From: Rhodococcus triatomae
Lineage (GTDB): Bacteria > Actinomycetota > Actinomycetes > Mycobacteriales > Mycobacteriaceae
Length of the DNA: 64,000 nucleotides
Assembly: GCF_014217785.1 (NCBI RefSeq)
Contig: NZ_CP048814.1
Span: forward strand, 1,798,001-1,862,000
Direction: 5' to 3'
Made by a program: the position numbers and the translations under genes. The notes beneath the pieces are model-generated. The model was not told the origin of the DNA. It worked only from the letters and a program-made list of their open reading frames with translations, and made no database searches. Each line of letters opens with the position of its first letter. Positions within the stretch are counted from its first letter, which is position 1. Below are positions 18,190 to 29,756 of this stretch, one piece after another.

Positions 18190-18549
18190 CTAGAAGCCGG
18201 GCAGGCCCGGAAGTCCGCCCGCCAGCGGACCGAGCTTGTCCGCGGCGAGTTCCTGCGCCTTGTTCGACGCGTCGGCCACCGCTCCGATGACGAGATCCTG
18301 CAGGGTCTCGACGTCGTCGGGGTCGACCACCTTGGGATCGATCTCGAGCGCGACGAGTTCGCCGGTGCCCTTGACCGTGGCGGACACGAGTCCCCCACCC
18401 GCCTGACCGGTGACCTGGGCCTCCGCGATCTGCTGCTGAGCCGCCATCAACTGCTGCTGCATCTGCTGGGCCTGCGCCAAGAGCTGGGACATGTCGGGCC
18501 CGCCCGGAGTCCCGAATTGACCTGGCTGCCCGAATTCACCTGGCTGCAC
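18190..18549 (-). CDS. ybaB: YbaB/EbfC-family nucleoid-associated protein
   Basis: 119 residues. A glutamine-rich first helix ([20 protein letters not shown]) is followed by the family signature [27 protein letters not shown] and [20 protein letters not shown]. The protein binds DNA as a dimer and is nearly always encoded next to recR. The GTG at 18549 ([10 protein letters not shown] tail) has AAGGAC 6 nt upstream and matches the mycobacterial homologue start; the ATG at 18492 would give only the core domain. Confidence 0.95.
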   Translation of the reverse strand: MQPGEFGQPGQFGTPGGPDMSQLLAQAQQMQQQLMAAQQQIAEAQVTGQAGGGLVSATVKGTGELVALEIDPKVVDPDDVETLQDLVIGAVADASNKAQELAADKLGPLAGGLPGLPGF

Positions 18550-18626
18550 TGCTGGGTCCTTTCCGGAGTATGTCCTGTCAGCGTAGTCGGGATTCGGCCG
18601 CACCAGCGCCGGGGTGCACCGGACTG

Positions 18627-19061
18627 TCAGCCCAGTTCGCGCGCGAGGTTCGCGAGAACCTGCTCCTGGATCTTGCGCAGACCGATCGGCGCGAACGTCT
18701 TCTCGAAGAATCCTCCGATACCGCCGGCCCCGGTCCAGGACGTCGTCGTGGTCACGGTCGATCCACCGTCGGCCGGCGCCACGGTCCACGTCGTCACCAT
18801 CGAGGAATTGCCGTCGGTCTCGGTGACGGTGTCGTCGGTCGCGGTGATTGTGGCGCGCACGTTGCGGGTGCGCTTCTCGGTGGCCTTCAGTGCCCACTCC
18901 ACGACCGTGCCGGTGCCCTGCCCGCCCTCGATCACCCGGTAGCCCGAGTAGTGGTCCGACAGGATCTTCGGACGGACCGTCGCGTAGTCCGCGATCGCCG
19001 CGACGGCGTCCTGTGGGGAAGCGGCGACGGTGATCGAACTGCTGGCACTGACCTGGCCCAC
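18627..19061 (-). CDS. SRPBCC-family (polyketide cyclase-like) protein
   Basis: 144 residues with the START-like pattern: [41 protein letters not shown] (family signature in parts), a long sheet with many threonines ([13 protein letters not shown]) and a C-terminal helix [19 protein letters not shown]. It corresponds in position to M. tuberculosis Rv3718c. The GTG at 19061 with GGAG 9 nt upstream is chosen. It is divergent from the fatty-acid methylation operon. The ligand is unknown. Confidence 0.85.
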   Translation of the reverse strand: MGQVSASSSITVAASPQDAVAAIADYATVRPKILSDHYSGYRVIEGGQGTGTVVEWALKATEKRTRNVRATITATDDTVTETDGNSSMVTTWTVAPADGGSTVTTTTSWTGAGGIGGFFEKTFAPIGLRKIQEQVLANLARELG

Positions 19062-19084
19062 GATGATGCTCCTGCTCGGGGTCG

Positions 19085-19104
19085 AGGGCCGCGTCCGCGG
19101 CCCT
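19085..19104. repeat. Perfect 20-bp palindrome in the divergent promoter region
   Basis: AGGGCCGCG (19085-19093) and CGCGGCCCT (19096-19104) are exact inverse arms around TC, upstream of the SRPBCC start. It could be a 5' UTR hairpin or a protein site; nothing distinguishes these. Confidence 0.35.
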
Positions 19105-19174
19105 GGCGGAAATGGGCGATCGCGAGTTCGCGGCCCGCCTGCCATCCTGCCCTGCCGTCGGGGCGATCCACGAT

Positions 19175-19206
19175 TATTCTGTGTGAAGTAGGCCACGCGA
19201 GTGGCC
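19175..19206 (+). promoter_or_regulatory. Candidate promoter and 5' UTR hairpin for the 10-methyl fatty acid operon
   Basis: TATTCT at 19175-19180 fits a -10 element in an unusually A/T-rich spot. It is followed by a small hairpin GGCCAC/GTGGCC (19191-19206) that would lie at the start of the transcript, about 100 nt before the GTG at 19304. Confidence 0.4.
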
Positions 19207-19303
19207 CGCGCTCCTGCCGGACTTCGGGCCGACGGGAGAAACACACCTACGGTTCGGGGGATATCCGTGGCCGGATTCTCCGGGGAGGGATAGCGTCAGA
19301 GTC

Positions 19304-20782
19304 GTGGCTGTCTCAGGACTGTTGAAGACGATGCGGGAGGGCCGTCGCCCGTTCCGCACCCAGGTCGAACCGAAACTCGTCGGCACCGATGCCCACCGCC
19401 GCGGTGTGGAGCGTCTGCTCGCCTCCTACCGTGCGATCCCGGCCGACGCCACCGTGCGTCTGGCCAAGAAGACGTCCAACCTCTTTCGCGCCCGCGCCGG
19501 TAACGACGCTCCCGGACTGGACGTCTCGGGGCTCACCGGCGTCATCTCGGTCGACACCCGGGCCCGCACCGCAGACGTGCAGGGCATGTGCAGCTACGAG
19601 GACCTGGTGGATGCCACCCTCGCGTTCGGTCTCGCTCCCACAGTGGTCCCTCAGCTGAAGACCATCACCCTGGGTGGGGCAGTGACGGGACTGGGTATCG
19701 AATCCACCTCCTTCCGCAACGGGCTGCCCCACGAGGCCGTGCTCGAGATCGACGTGCTCACCGGCAGCGGCGAGATCCTCACCGCCACACCGGAGGGCGA
19801 GCACGCGGATCTCTTCTGGGGCTTCCCGAACTCGTACGGAACCCTCGGCTACTCCACCCGCCTGCGCATCCAACTCGAGCCGGTGCGCAGGCACGTGGCC
19901 CTGCGACATCTGCGCTTCGACTCGCTCGAGGACCTGCAAGCGGAAATGGACCGGATCGTCACCGCCCGCGAGTACCGCGGCGAGCAGGTCGACTACCTCG
20001 ACGGCGTCGTGTTCACCGCCACCGAGAGCTACCTGACGCTGGGGCGGCAGACCGACGAGTCCGGCCCGGTGAGCGACTACACCGGTTCGCAGATCTACTA
20101 CCGCTCCATCCAGCACGAATCGGTCAATCACCCCAAGACCGATCTGCTCACCACCCGGGACTACCTGTGGCGGTGGGACACCGACTGGTTCTGGTGCTCC
20201 CGGGCGTTCGGCGCACAGAACCCGAAGGTGCGCAGGCTGTGGCCGAAGCCGCTGCTGCGCAGCAGCTTCTACTGGAAGCTCATCGCCCTCGATCACAAGT
20301 ACGACGTGGCCGACCGGATCGAGGCCCGCAAGGGCAACCCCCCACGCGAGCGCGTCGTCCAGGACGTCGAGGTCCCGATCGAGCGGACGGCGGACTTCCT
20401 GCACTGGTTCCTCACCGAGATTCCGATCGAGCCGCTGTGGCTGTGCCCGTTGCGACTTCGTGAGCCTGCGCCGGCCGGCGCCTCGAGCCAGCGGCCGTGG
20501 CCCCTGTATCCGCTGGAACCGAAACGCACCTACGTGAACGTGGGGTTCTGGTCCTCGGTGCCGAGCCCGCCCGAAACCCCGGAAGGTGCCGCCAACCGGC
20601 TCATCGAGGACAAGGTGAACGACTTCGACGGGCACAAGTCGCTGTACTCGGACTCGTACTACTCCCGCGAGGACTTCGAGCGCCTGTACTACGGCGGCGA
20701 CCGCTATACCGAGCTACGACAGAAGTACGACCCGAAATCCCGATTACTGGACCTCTTCTCGAAGGCGGTGCAACGTCGATGA
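19304..20782 (+). CDS. bfaA: FAD-binding oxidoreductase, BfaA-like (10-methylene fatty acid reductase)
   Basis: 492 residues with the PCMH-type FAD domain: SVDTRARTADVQGMCSYEDL, then LAPTVVPQLKTITLGGAVTGLGIES, followed by a DWRF/DIMINUTO-like C-terminal half (YFD-type WSSVPSPPETPEG and YSREDFERLYYGGDRYTELR). The pair with the downstream methyltransferase matches the bfaA-bfaB (tmsA-tmsB) genes shown in mycobacteria to make 10-methylstearic (tuberculostearic) acid from oleoyl chains: methyl transfer first, then reduction by this flavoprotein. Its place equals Rv3719. The start is a GTG; the stop overlaps the next ATG (ATGA). Confidence 0.85.
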   Translation: MAVSGLLKTMREGRRPFRTQVEPKLVGTDAHRRGVERLLASYRAIPADATVRLAKKTSNLFRARAGNDAPGLDVSGLTGVISVDTRARTADVQGMCSYEDLVDATLAFGLAPTVVPQLKTITLGGAVTGLGIESTSFRNGLPHEAVLEIDVLTGSGEILTATPEGEHADLFWGFPNSYGTLGYSTRLRIQLEPVRRHVALRHLRFDSLEDLQAEMDRIVTAREYRGEQVDYLDGVVFTATESYLTLGRQTDESGPVSDYTGSQIYYRSIQHESVNHPKTDLLTTRDYLWRWDTDWFWCSRAFGAQNPKVRRLWPKPLLRSSFYWKLIALDHKYDVADRIEARKGNPPRERVVQDVEVPIERTADFLHWFLTEIPIEPLWLCPLRLREPAPAGASSQRPWPLYPLEPKRTYVNVGFWSSVPSPPETPEGAANRLIEDKVNDFDGHKSLYSDSYYSREDFERLYYGGDRYTELRQKYDPKSRLLDLFSKAVQRR

Positions 20783-22077
20783 CCACCATGAAGGACGCAC
20801 GAACCGACAAGCTGAATCTCGCGCAGATTCTCGAGATCCTCTCGGACGGTACGCTTCCGATCCGGTTCACCGCCTACGACGGCAGCGCCACCGGACCGGA
20901 GGACGCCCCGTACGGGCTGCATCTCAACTCCACCCGGGGCACGACCTATCTCGCGACCGCGCCCGGGGACCTGGGCATGGCGCGCGCCTATGTCTCCGGC
21001 GATCTGGAGGCCCGTGGCGTCCATCCGGGCGACCCGTACGCGCTGCTCAAGATCATGGGCGACGACATCCACCTGCGCCGCCCTTCGGCCAAGGTACTGG
21101 CCGCGATCACGCGCTCCCTCGGCTGGGATCTGCTGCGGCCCATCGCTCCTCCGCCCCAGGAACACCTGCCCCGGTGGCGCCGCGTGGCGGAGGGACTGCG
21201 GCACTCGCGCTCGCGGGACGCCGAGGTCATCCACCATCACTACGACGTGTCCAACACGTTCTACGAGTACGTCCTCGGACCGTCGATGACCTACACCTGC
21301 GCGTGCTACCCGGACGTCGACGCCACTCTCGAAGAGGCACAGGAGAACAAGTACCGCCTGGTGTTCGAGAAGCTGGGGCTGCAGCCCGGTGATCGGCTGC
21401 TCGACATCGGCTGCGGCTGGGGCGGCATGGTGCGCTACGCGGCCCGACGCGGTGTCAAGGTCATCGGCGCGACGCTCTCGCGCGAGCAGGCGGAGTGGGC
21501 GCAGAAGGCGATCGTCGAGGAAGGCCTCGGCGACCTCGCCGAGGTGCGGTTCTCCGACTACCGCGACGTGCCGGAGACCGGATTCGACGCGATCTCCTCG
21601 ATCGGCCTCACCGAGCACATCGGCGTGCACAACTACCCCGCCTACTTCGGCCTGCTGAAGGACAAGCTGCGCGAGGGTGGACGTCTGCTCAATCACTGCA
21701 TCACCCGTCCGGACAACCGGTCCAATGCGCGGGCGGGCGGATTCATCGATCGCTACGTCTTCCCCGACGGGGAGCTCACCGGATCCGGCCGCATCATCAC
21801 CGAGATCCAGAACGTCGGGCTCGAGGTGCGGCACGAGGAGAACCTGCGCGAGCACTACGCGCTGACCCTGAAGGGGTGGTGCGAGAACCTCGTCCGGAAC
21901 TGGGACGATGCGGTCGCCGAGGTCGGTGAGGGCACGGCACGCGTCTGGGGCCTCTACATGGCCGGGTCCCGCCTGGGCTTCGAGCGCAACGTCGTTCAGC
22001 TCCACCAGGTACTCGCCGTCAAGCTCGGCCCCAAGGGCGAGGCCCACGTGCCCCTGCGCCCGTGGTGGAACGGCTGA
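20779..22077 (+). CDS. bfaB: SAM-dependent fatty acid methyltransferase, BfaB-like (Cfa family)
   Basis: 432 residues of the cyclopropane fatty acid synthase family. A divergent N-terminal lipid-binding domain (1-150) precedes HHHYDVSNTFYEYVLG, the SAM loop LLDIGCGWGGM, and GLTEHIGVHNYPAYF plus RDxFPDGEL-type features (YVFPDGELTGSGRI). It is expected to add a methyl(ene) group to the double bond of phospholipid oleoyl chains at the inner membrane. It is translationally coupled to the flavoprotein gene. Without the reductase partner it would be read as a plain cyclopropane synthase. Followed by a 22-bp hairpin. Confidence 0.87.
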   Translation: MTTMKDARTDKLNLAQILEILSDGTLPIRFTAYDGSATGPEDAPYGLHLNSTRGTTYLATAPGDLGMARAYVSGDLEARGVHPGDPYALLKIMGDDIHLRRPSAKVLAAITRSLGWDLLRPIAPPPQEHLPRWRRVAEGLRHSRSRDAEVIHHHYDVSNTFYEYVLGPSMTYTCACYPDVDATLEEAQENKYRLVFEKLGLQPGDRLLDIGCGWGGMVRYAARRGVKVIGATLSREQAEWAQKAIVEEGLGDLAEVRFSDYRDVPETGFDAISSIGLTEHIGVHNYPAYFGLLKDKLREGGRLLNHCITRPDNRSNARAGGFIDRYVFPDGELTGSGRIITEIQNVGLEVRHEENLREHYALTLKGWCENLVRNWDDAVAEVGEGTARVWGLYMAGSRLGFERNVVQLHQVLAVKLGPKGEAHVPLRPWWNG

Positions 22078-22079
22078 AC

Positions 22080-22124
22080 GCCCCTCCCCTCCCCTCCCCT
22101 CGCTCCTCCCCCTCCCCCCCTCCC
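22080..22124. repeat. Polypyrimidine tract with four CCCCT units (G-quadruplex-capable on the minus strand)
   Basis: Directly after the methyltransferase stop the plus strand is almost only C and T, starting with four consecutive CCCCT units. The minus strand therefore has at least four runs of four G separated by single A, a textbook G-quadruplex pattern, next to the hairpin 22131-22181. Confidence 0.7.
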
Positions 22125-22130
22125 GCACAT

Positions 22131-22181
22131 GGGTGAAGGTGGCCTTCGACCGGTCTGATCGGTCGAAGGCCACCTTCACCC
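22131..22181. terminator. Perfect 22-bp hairpin between convergent genes
   Basis: The arms 22131-22152 and 22160-22181 are fully complementary, with a 7-nt loop. It lies 54 bp after the methyltransferase stop and 22 bp beyond the end of the facing SDR gene, so it can stop transcription from both sides. Confidence 0.8.
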
Positions 22182-22202
22182 ACGGAGATGACGGGCCCGC
22201 TG

Positions 22203-23541
<1,339 letters not shown>

Positions 23542-23650
23542 GAGGGCCTCCCGGAGCGGACGGGTGTGACGCACCAGACGCTAGCGCCGACGTGCAGCCG
23601 GGAGCACTGCTCGTCCCGCACGGCGGGACACGAAAGGGCCGAACGAGGAA

Positions 23651-23703
23651 CGGCACGATGTCACAGCGGTTCGATCTGAACGAACCGGTGTGACATCGTG
23701 CCG
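23651..23703. repeat. Palindromic intergenic repeat, copy 2 (terminator-like)
   Basis: Arms 23651-23673 and 23681-23703 pair over 23 bp with one mismatch; the loop is ATCTGAA. It lies 33 bp beyond the fadB stop on the minus strand. The loop and inner arm (GGTTCGATCTGAACGA) are identical to the copy at 30406-30462. Confidence 0.8.
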
Positions 23704-23736
23704 CACGCCCACGGCCGGGGAACCGGCCGAGAGCGA

Positions 23737-25890
23737 CTAGTCCTTCAGCGACGCGGGCGGAGTGAAGCGCTCGCCGTACTTGGCCGCCAACTCCTCCGCA
23801 CGCGTGACGAAGCCGGCCTTGCCCTTACCGGCCGGGCCCTCGTAGCCGACGATGTACTGGTGCACGCCACCGGTCCAGGCCGGGAAGCCGATACCGAAGA
23901 TGGAGCCGATGTTGGCGTCCGCGGTCGTCAGCAGCACATCCTCGTCGAAGCACTTCTGCGTCTCGATCGCCTCGATGAACAGCATGCGCTCCACGAGATC
24001 CTCGAACGGAACCTCGAGCTCCTTCGAGCCGAACTCCTCACGCAGGCCCGACCACAGGCCGGTGCGCTTGCCGTCGGCGTAGTCGTAGAAGCCGGCACCG
24101 CCGAGCTTGCCCTTGCGGTCGAACTTCTCCACGAGGGTGTTGATGACGTCGCCTGCCGGGTCGGCAGGCAGTTCCTTGCCCTCGGCGAGCAGCGCGTCCG
24201 TGGATTCCTTGCGGATCTTCTGCATGAGGGTCAGGTTCAGCTCGTCCGACAGCTGCAACGGTGCCGCCGGGTAACCGGCCTGCAGACCGGCCTGCTCGAT
24301 GGTCGCCGGCTCGATGCCCTCGGCGAGCATGCCGATGGCCTCGTTGATGAACGTGCCGATGACGCGCGAGGTGAAGAATCCACGCGAGTCGTTGACGACG
24401 ATCGGCGTCTTCTTGATGGCCTGCACGTAGTCGAACACCCGGGCCAGGGCCTCGTCGGACGTCTTCTCACCACGGATGATCTCGACCAGCGGCATCTTGT
24501 CGACGGGCGAGAAGAAGTGGATACCGATGAAGTCCTCGGGGCGCTTCACACCGGTCGCCAGACCCGTGATCGGGAGGGTCGAGGTGTTGGAACCGAGCAG
24601 TGCGTTCGGCTCGACGATGTCCTCGATCTCCTGGAACACCTTGTGCTTGAGTTCCTGCGACTCGAAGACGGCCTCGACGACGAAGTCGACACCGGCGAAG
24701 TCGGCGGGATCGGCCGTGGGCGTGATCCGGTCGAGCAGCGCCTTCGACTTCTCCTCGGTGGTCTTGCCCCGGGAGAGAGCCTTCTTCTCGATGCCCTCCG
24801 AGTACGCCTTGCCCTTCTCCGCCGCCTCGATCGTGACGTCCTTGAGGACGACCTCCAGCCCGGCCTTGGCGGACACGTAGGCGATGCCGGCGCCCATCAT
24901 GCCCGCGCCGAGGACGCCGACCTTGGTGATCGGGGTCTTCGCGATGCCCTCGGGACGCGAGGCGCCGGAGTTGATCGACTGCAGGTCGAAGAAGAACGCC
25001 TGGATCATGTTCTTCGCGACCTGACCGGTCACGAGCGACGTGAAGTACCGCGACTCGATGACCTGGGCGTTGTCGAAGTCGACCTGAGAGCCCTCGACGG
25101 CAGCCGACATGATCGCGCGCGGCGCGGGCATCGGTGCACCCTTGAGCTGCTTACGCAGGTTCGCCGGGAACGCCGGGAGGTTGGCGGCGAAGGCCGGGGT
25201 GGACGGGGTGCCACCGGGGATCTTGTAGCCCTTGACGTCCCACGGCTGCACGCCGCCCTCGGGGTTGGCCTTGATCCATGCCTTGGCGGCGGGCACCAGT
25301 TCCTCGACCGTGCCGACCAGCTCGTCGACGAGGCCGACCTCCTTGGCCTGTGCCGGGCGTCGCTGCTGACCCTGCAGCAGTACCTGCATCAGGGCGTTCT
25401 GCAGTCCGAGCATCCGCACGGTGCGCACGACGCCGCCGCCACCGGGCAGCAGGCCGAGGGTGACCTCGGGCAGACCGATCTTGCTACCGGACACGTCCGC
25501 GGCGATGCGGTGGTGGGTGGCGAGGGCGATCTCGAGGCCACCGCCGAGCGCGGCGCCGTTGATCGCGGCGACGACCGGCTTGCCGAGGGTCTCGAGGCGG
25601 CGCAGGTCCGCCTTGATGTCGAGGGTGTGGGTGTAGAGCCGCTCCGCGTCCTCCGGGCCTGCCTTGATCATGAGTTTGAGGTCGCCACCGGCGAAGAACG
25701 TCTTCTTCGCGGAGGTGAGAACGACACCGGTGATGGAGTCCTTCTCCGCCTCGAGCCGATCCACGGTCGCCTTCATCGACGACGTGTACGCCTCGTTCAT
25801 GGTGTTGGCGCCCTGATTCGGGTCGTCCATGGTGAGAACGACGATGCCGTCGGCGTCCTGTTCCCAGTTGATGATGTTCTGATCGCTCAC
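23737..25890 (-). CDS. fadB: Multifunctional fatty acid oxidation protein: enoyl-CoA hydratase / 3-hydroxyacyl-CoA dehydrogenase
   Basis: 717 residues. The N-terminal crotonase domain (1-190) has AINGAALGGGLEIALATHHRIAAD-type oxyanion segments. A linker leads to the NAD-binding domain (VGVLGAGMMGAGIAYVSAKAG, about 335) and the dehydrogenase domains with IGIHFFSPVDKMPLVEII carrying the catalytic histidine. It matches mycobacterial FadB (about 720 residues). With the thiolase just upstream on the same strand it forms the trifunctional complex of beta-oxidation. The GTG at 25890 has AGGAGA 11 nt upstream. Confidence 0.95.
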   Translation of the reverse strand: MSDQNIINWEQDADGIVVLTMDDPNQGANTMNEAYTSSMKATVDRLEAEKDSITGVVLTSAKKTFFAGGDLKLMIKAGPEDAERLYTHTLDIKADLRRLETLGKPVVAAINGAALGGGLEIALATHHRIAADVSGSKIGLPEVTLGLLPGGGGVVRTVRMLGLQNALMQVLLQGQQRRPAQAKEVGLVDELVGTVEELVPAAKAWIKANPEGGVQPWDVKGYKIPGGTPSTPAFAANLPAFPANLRKQLKGAPMPAPRAIMSAAVEGSQVDFDNAQVIESRYFTSLVTGQVAKNMIQAFFFDLQSINSGASRPEGIAKTPITKVGVLGAGMMGAGIAYVSAKAGLEVVLKDVTIEAAEKGKAYSEGIEKKALSRGKTTEEKSKALLDRITPTADPADFAGVDFVVEAVFESQELKHKVFQEIEDIVEPNALLGSNTSTLPITGLATGVKRPEDFIGIHFFSPVDKMPLVEIIRGEKTSDEALARVFDYVQAIKKTPIVVNDSRGFFTSRVIGTFINEAIGMLAEGIEPATIEQAGLQAGYPAAPLQLSDELNLTLMQKIRKESTDALLAEGKELPADPAGDVINTLVEKFDRKGKLGGAGFYDYADGKRTGLWSGLREEFGSKELEVPFEDLVERMLFIEAIETQKCFDEDVLLTTADANIGSIFGIGFPAWTGGVHQYIVGYEGPAGKGKAGFVTRAEELAAKYGERFTPPASLKD

Positions 25891-25927
25891 TTGTTCAAGT
25901 CTCCTGATAGTCCTGATCGGATGAGCG

Positions 25928-27142
<1,215 letters not shown>

Positions 27143-27251
27143 TGTGAAGTGTTCCTTCCTGGTTCCTCGCGAACCTGCTTCGTCGCGGGCTCGGTTGTCG
27201 ACGCGGTGACGCGGCGTGTGTGGCCGGGGGTAGACCCCAGCTCGACCACTT

Positions 27252-27265
27252 TAGAACGCGTTACA
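27252..27265. promoter_or_regulatory. KstR-like operator upstream of fadA-fadB
   Basis: TAGAACGCGTTACA fits the TNNAACNNGTTNNA pattern of the KstR/TetR-type lipid regulators of Mycobacterium and Rhodococcus, with a perfect AACGCGTT core, in an otherwise gene-free 210-bp region between dnaX and fadA. The assignment to KstR itself is an inference. Confidence 0.5.
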
Positions 27266-27352
27266 AAATCGAGGGAAGGACCGAAGCGATCCGGTCTTGT
27301 GACCGAGGCGATCGTCGCAGGTCAGCAGAACGCGGGCTGCGCCCCGACGGCA

Positions 27353-29704
27353 TCAGCCGTCGAGGCGTTTGGCGCCGAGCACGTCCTGGAGGAGTTCGAG
27401 GGCCACGTCCTCCGGGTCACGTCGCGAGGCCGGGTCCACCGGCTCGGCCGCGGCCGCGAGCATCTCCTCCTCGTCCTCGGGTGTCGACGGCGACGGCACG
27501 GCATCGTAGTCGGGCGGCGGCGGACCCGGGTCGTCCGGGAGATCCGGAGCTTCGGGCGGAGGAATGTCGTCGACCGGTTCCTGACGCCGGTCCGGAGCCG
27601 GACGCCGGACGTCCTCGGTGATCGGAGGCGGGGGCGCCGCAGGAGCGGTAGCCGGGCGGGCACCCTTCTCCTGACTCGGGCGGGAGAAGCGAGGTGCCCC
27701 CTTCGGCGGCGGAGCCTGCCGAGCGGACTGCGGCGACGACGGTGCCGCGGCGGGTGCACCCGGGAGGTAGTCGATCTCCCAGCTTTCACCGAACATCTCG
27801 GCCAACACCTCGGCGAGCACGCGGGCGTTGTGCGGTTGGGTGATCCGGGCGCCCAGGTTCGGCACCGGATGCGCGAGGATCAGCCGCGTCCCCTGGACGT
27901 CGTGCACCGTGGCCGCGGAGAGCATCGCCGGGAGCACCTTGTTGCGCTCGCCGACCTTCTCGCGCAGGCGGTTCCAGTTCTCGCGCAACTGCTCCGCGGA
28001 CGGGCCCGCGGGTGCCGCTCGCGGGGCGTCCGGTTCGCTCTGCGGAGTCTCCGGCTCGCTCTGCTGGGCGTCCGGCTCGGGATCCGGTTGCGGGGATTCG
28101 CCCACTGCCGCAGGAGCGGGTTCCGGAGGTGCGGATACCGGCACCGACGGGGCTTCCCGTACCTCGGCGGCCGGCGGAGTCGCCGGGGGCTCGGGAGGCA
28201 GCGAGGGTTCGGGAGGCAGCGGGGGTTCGGTGCTCACCGGAGGCGCGGTGCTCACCGGAGGCGCGGTGACCGACGGTGACTCGGGCGCCGCCGCCTGTGG
28301 CACCGGCTCGAAAACCGGCGTGGGGCTCGGCTCGGGGGCAGGGCTCGCCTCGGGGGTAGGGGCCGGCTCGGGTATCGGCGTCACCCCGGAAGCTGGTACA
28401 GGCTCCGGTGCGGGTGTCGGCGTGGGCTCGGGTGCCGGTGGAACATCCGGCTGCGCTTCCGGCTCGGTCCGTCGCTGGGACGGGCGCTGGAACCGGGTCG
28501 GCGTCTCCGGCTCGGCCGGTGCCGCGCCGGTCGCCGCGCCACCGGACGCTGCGGGCACTCCCCGCTCGACCCGCTCGAGCCGTTGCAGAACTGCCGTCTC
28601 GGCGTCGGAGACGGACGGCAGCAGCATGCGGGCACACATCACCTCGAGCAGCAGCCGAGGCGCCGTGGTGCCGCGCATCTCGCCGAGGCCCTCGTGCAGC
28701 ACCTCCGCGTATCGGGCCAGGGTGGCCGGCCCGATCCGCTGGACCTGGCCGCGCATTCGTTCGAGCACGTCCTCGGGCGCGTCGACCATGCCCCGGTCCG
28801 CCGCATCCGGGACCGCCTGCAACAGGATGAGATCACGCAGTCGCTCGAGCAGATCCACGGAGAACCGACGGGGATCGTGCCCGGCATCGACCACCCGGGC
28901 CACCGTGCCGAACAGCGCGGCGCCGTCCCCGGTGGCGAGTGCCGCCACGGCGTCGTCGATGAGCGCGACGTCGGTGACACCGAGCAGCGACAACGCGCGC
29001 CCGTAGGTGACGCCCTCCGGACCGGCGCCGGCGAGCAACTGATCGAGCACGCTCAGCGAGTCACGCGGCGAGCCGCCGCCCGCGCGAATGACCAGTGGAT
29101 ACACCGACTCCTCGACGGCGACGCCCTCGTCCGAGCAGATCCGCCCGAGGAGCCCGCGCATCGTGGGCGGAGGCAGCAGGCGGAACGGGTAGTGGTGCGT
29201 CCGCGACCGGATGGTGGGCAACACCTTCTCCGGCTCGGTGGTGGCGAAGATGAAGATGAGATGTTCCGGCGGCTCCTCGACGATCTTGAGCAGCGCGTTG
29301 AACCCGGCCGTGGTGACCATGTGGGCCTCGTCCACGATGAACACCCGGTACCGGGATTCGGCGGGTGCGTAGAAGGCGCGGTCACGGAGTTCCCGGGTGT
29401 CGTCCACACCGCCGTGGCTGGCGGCGTCGAGCTCGGTGACGTCGAGATTTCCCGGCCCGCCCGGGCCCAGCGCGATGCACGAGCGACACACCCCGCACGG
29501 CGTGGACGTGGGGCCCTGCTCGCAGTTGAGGGAGCGGGCCAGGATGCGGGCCGAGGAGGTCTTGCCGCATCCGCGCGGACCGGAGAACAGATACGCGTGG
29601 TTGATCCGGCCGGCATCGAGTGCGGTACTCAGCGGCTCGGTGACATGTTCCTGTCCCACCACCTCGGCGAAGGTAGCGGGACGGTACTTCCGGTACAGGG
29701 CCAC
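27353..29704 (-). CDS. dnaX: DNA polymerase III subunit gamma/tau
   Basis: 783 residues, clamp-loader ATPase. Walker A GPRGCGKTS (42-50), the zinc ribbon Cys61/70/73/76, Walker B VFIVDEAH, sensor 1 FATTEPEKV and the arginine finger SPRDSLSVLDQ are all present. After the AAA+ lid and collar (to about 370) comes a long proline/glutamate/alanine linker (roughly 395-560) of low complexity, then the tau domain (ENWNRLREKVGERNKVLPAML). The GTG at 29704 fits the universal MALYRKYRP start. Location and order match Rv3721c. Confidence 0.96.
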   Translation of the reverse strand: MALYRKYRPATFAEVVGQEHVTEPLSTALDAGRINHAYLFSGPRGCGKTSSARILARSLNCEQGPTSTPCGVCRSCIALGPGGPGNLDVTELDAASHGGVDDTRELRDRAFYAPAESRYRVFIVDEAHMVTTAGFNALLKIVEEPPEHLIFIFATTEPEKVLPTIRSRTHHYPFRLLPPPTMRGLLGRICSDEGVAVEESVYPLVIRAGGGSPRDSLSVLDQLLAGAGPEGVTYGRALSLLGVTDVALIDDAVAALATGDGAALFGTVARVVDAGHDPRRFSVDLLERLRDLILLQAVPDAADRGMVDAPEDVLERMRGQVQRIGPATLARYAEVLHEGLGEMRGTTAPRLLLEVMCARMLLPSVSDAETAVLQRLERVERGVPAASGGAATGAAPAEPETPTRFQRPSQRRTEPEAQPDVPPAPEPTPTPAPEPVPASGVTPIPEPAPTPEASPAPEPSPTPVFEPVPQAAAPESPSVTAPPVSTAPPVSTEPPLPPEPSLPPEPPATPPAAEVREAPSVPVSAPPEPAPAAVGESPQPDPEPDAQQSEPETPQSEPDAPRAAPAGPSAEQLRENWNRLREKVGERNKVLPAMLSAATVHDVQGTRLILAHPVPNLGARITQPHNARVLAEVLAEMFGESWEIDYLPGAPAAAPSSPQSARQAPPPKGAPRFSRPSQEKGARPATAPAAPPPPITEDVRRPAPDRRQEPVDDIPPPEAPDLPDDPGPPPPDYDAVPSPSTPEDEEEMLAAAAEPVDPASRRDPEDVALELLQDVLGAKRLDG

Positions 29705-29756
29705 GGTCAGAGACTACCGGCGTCGCCCGACACGACGGGACGGACGGTGGATGCAC

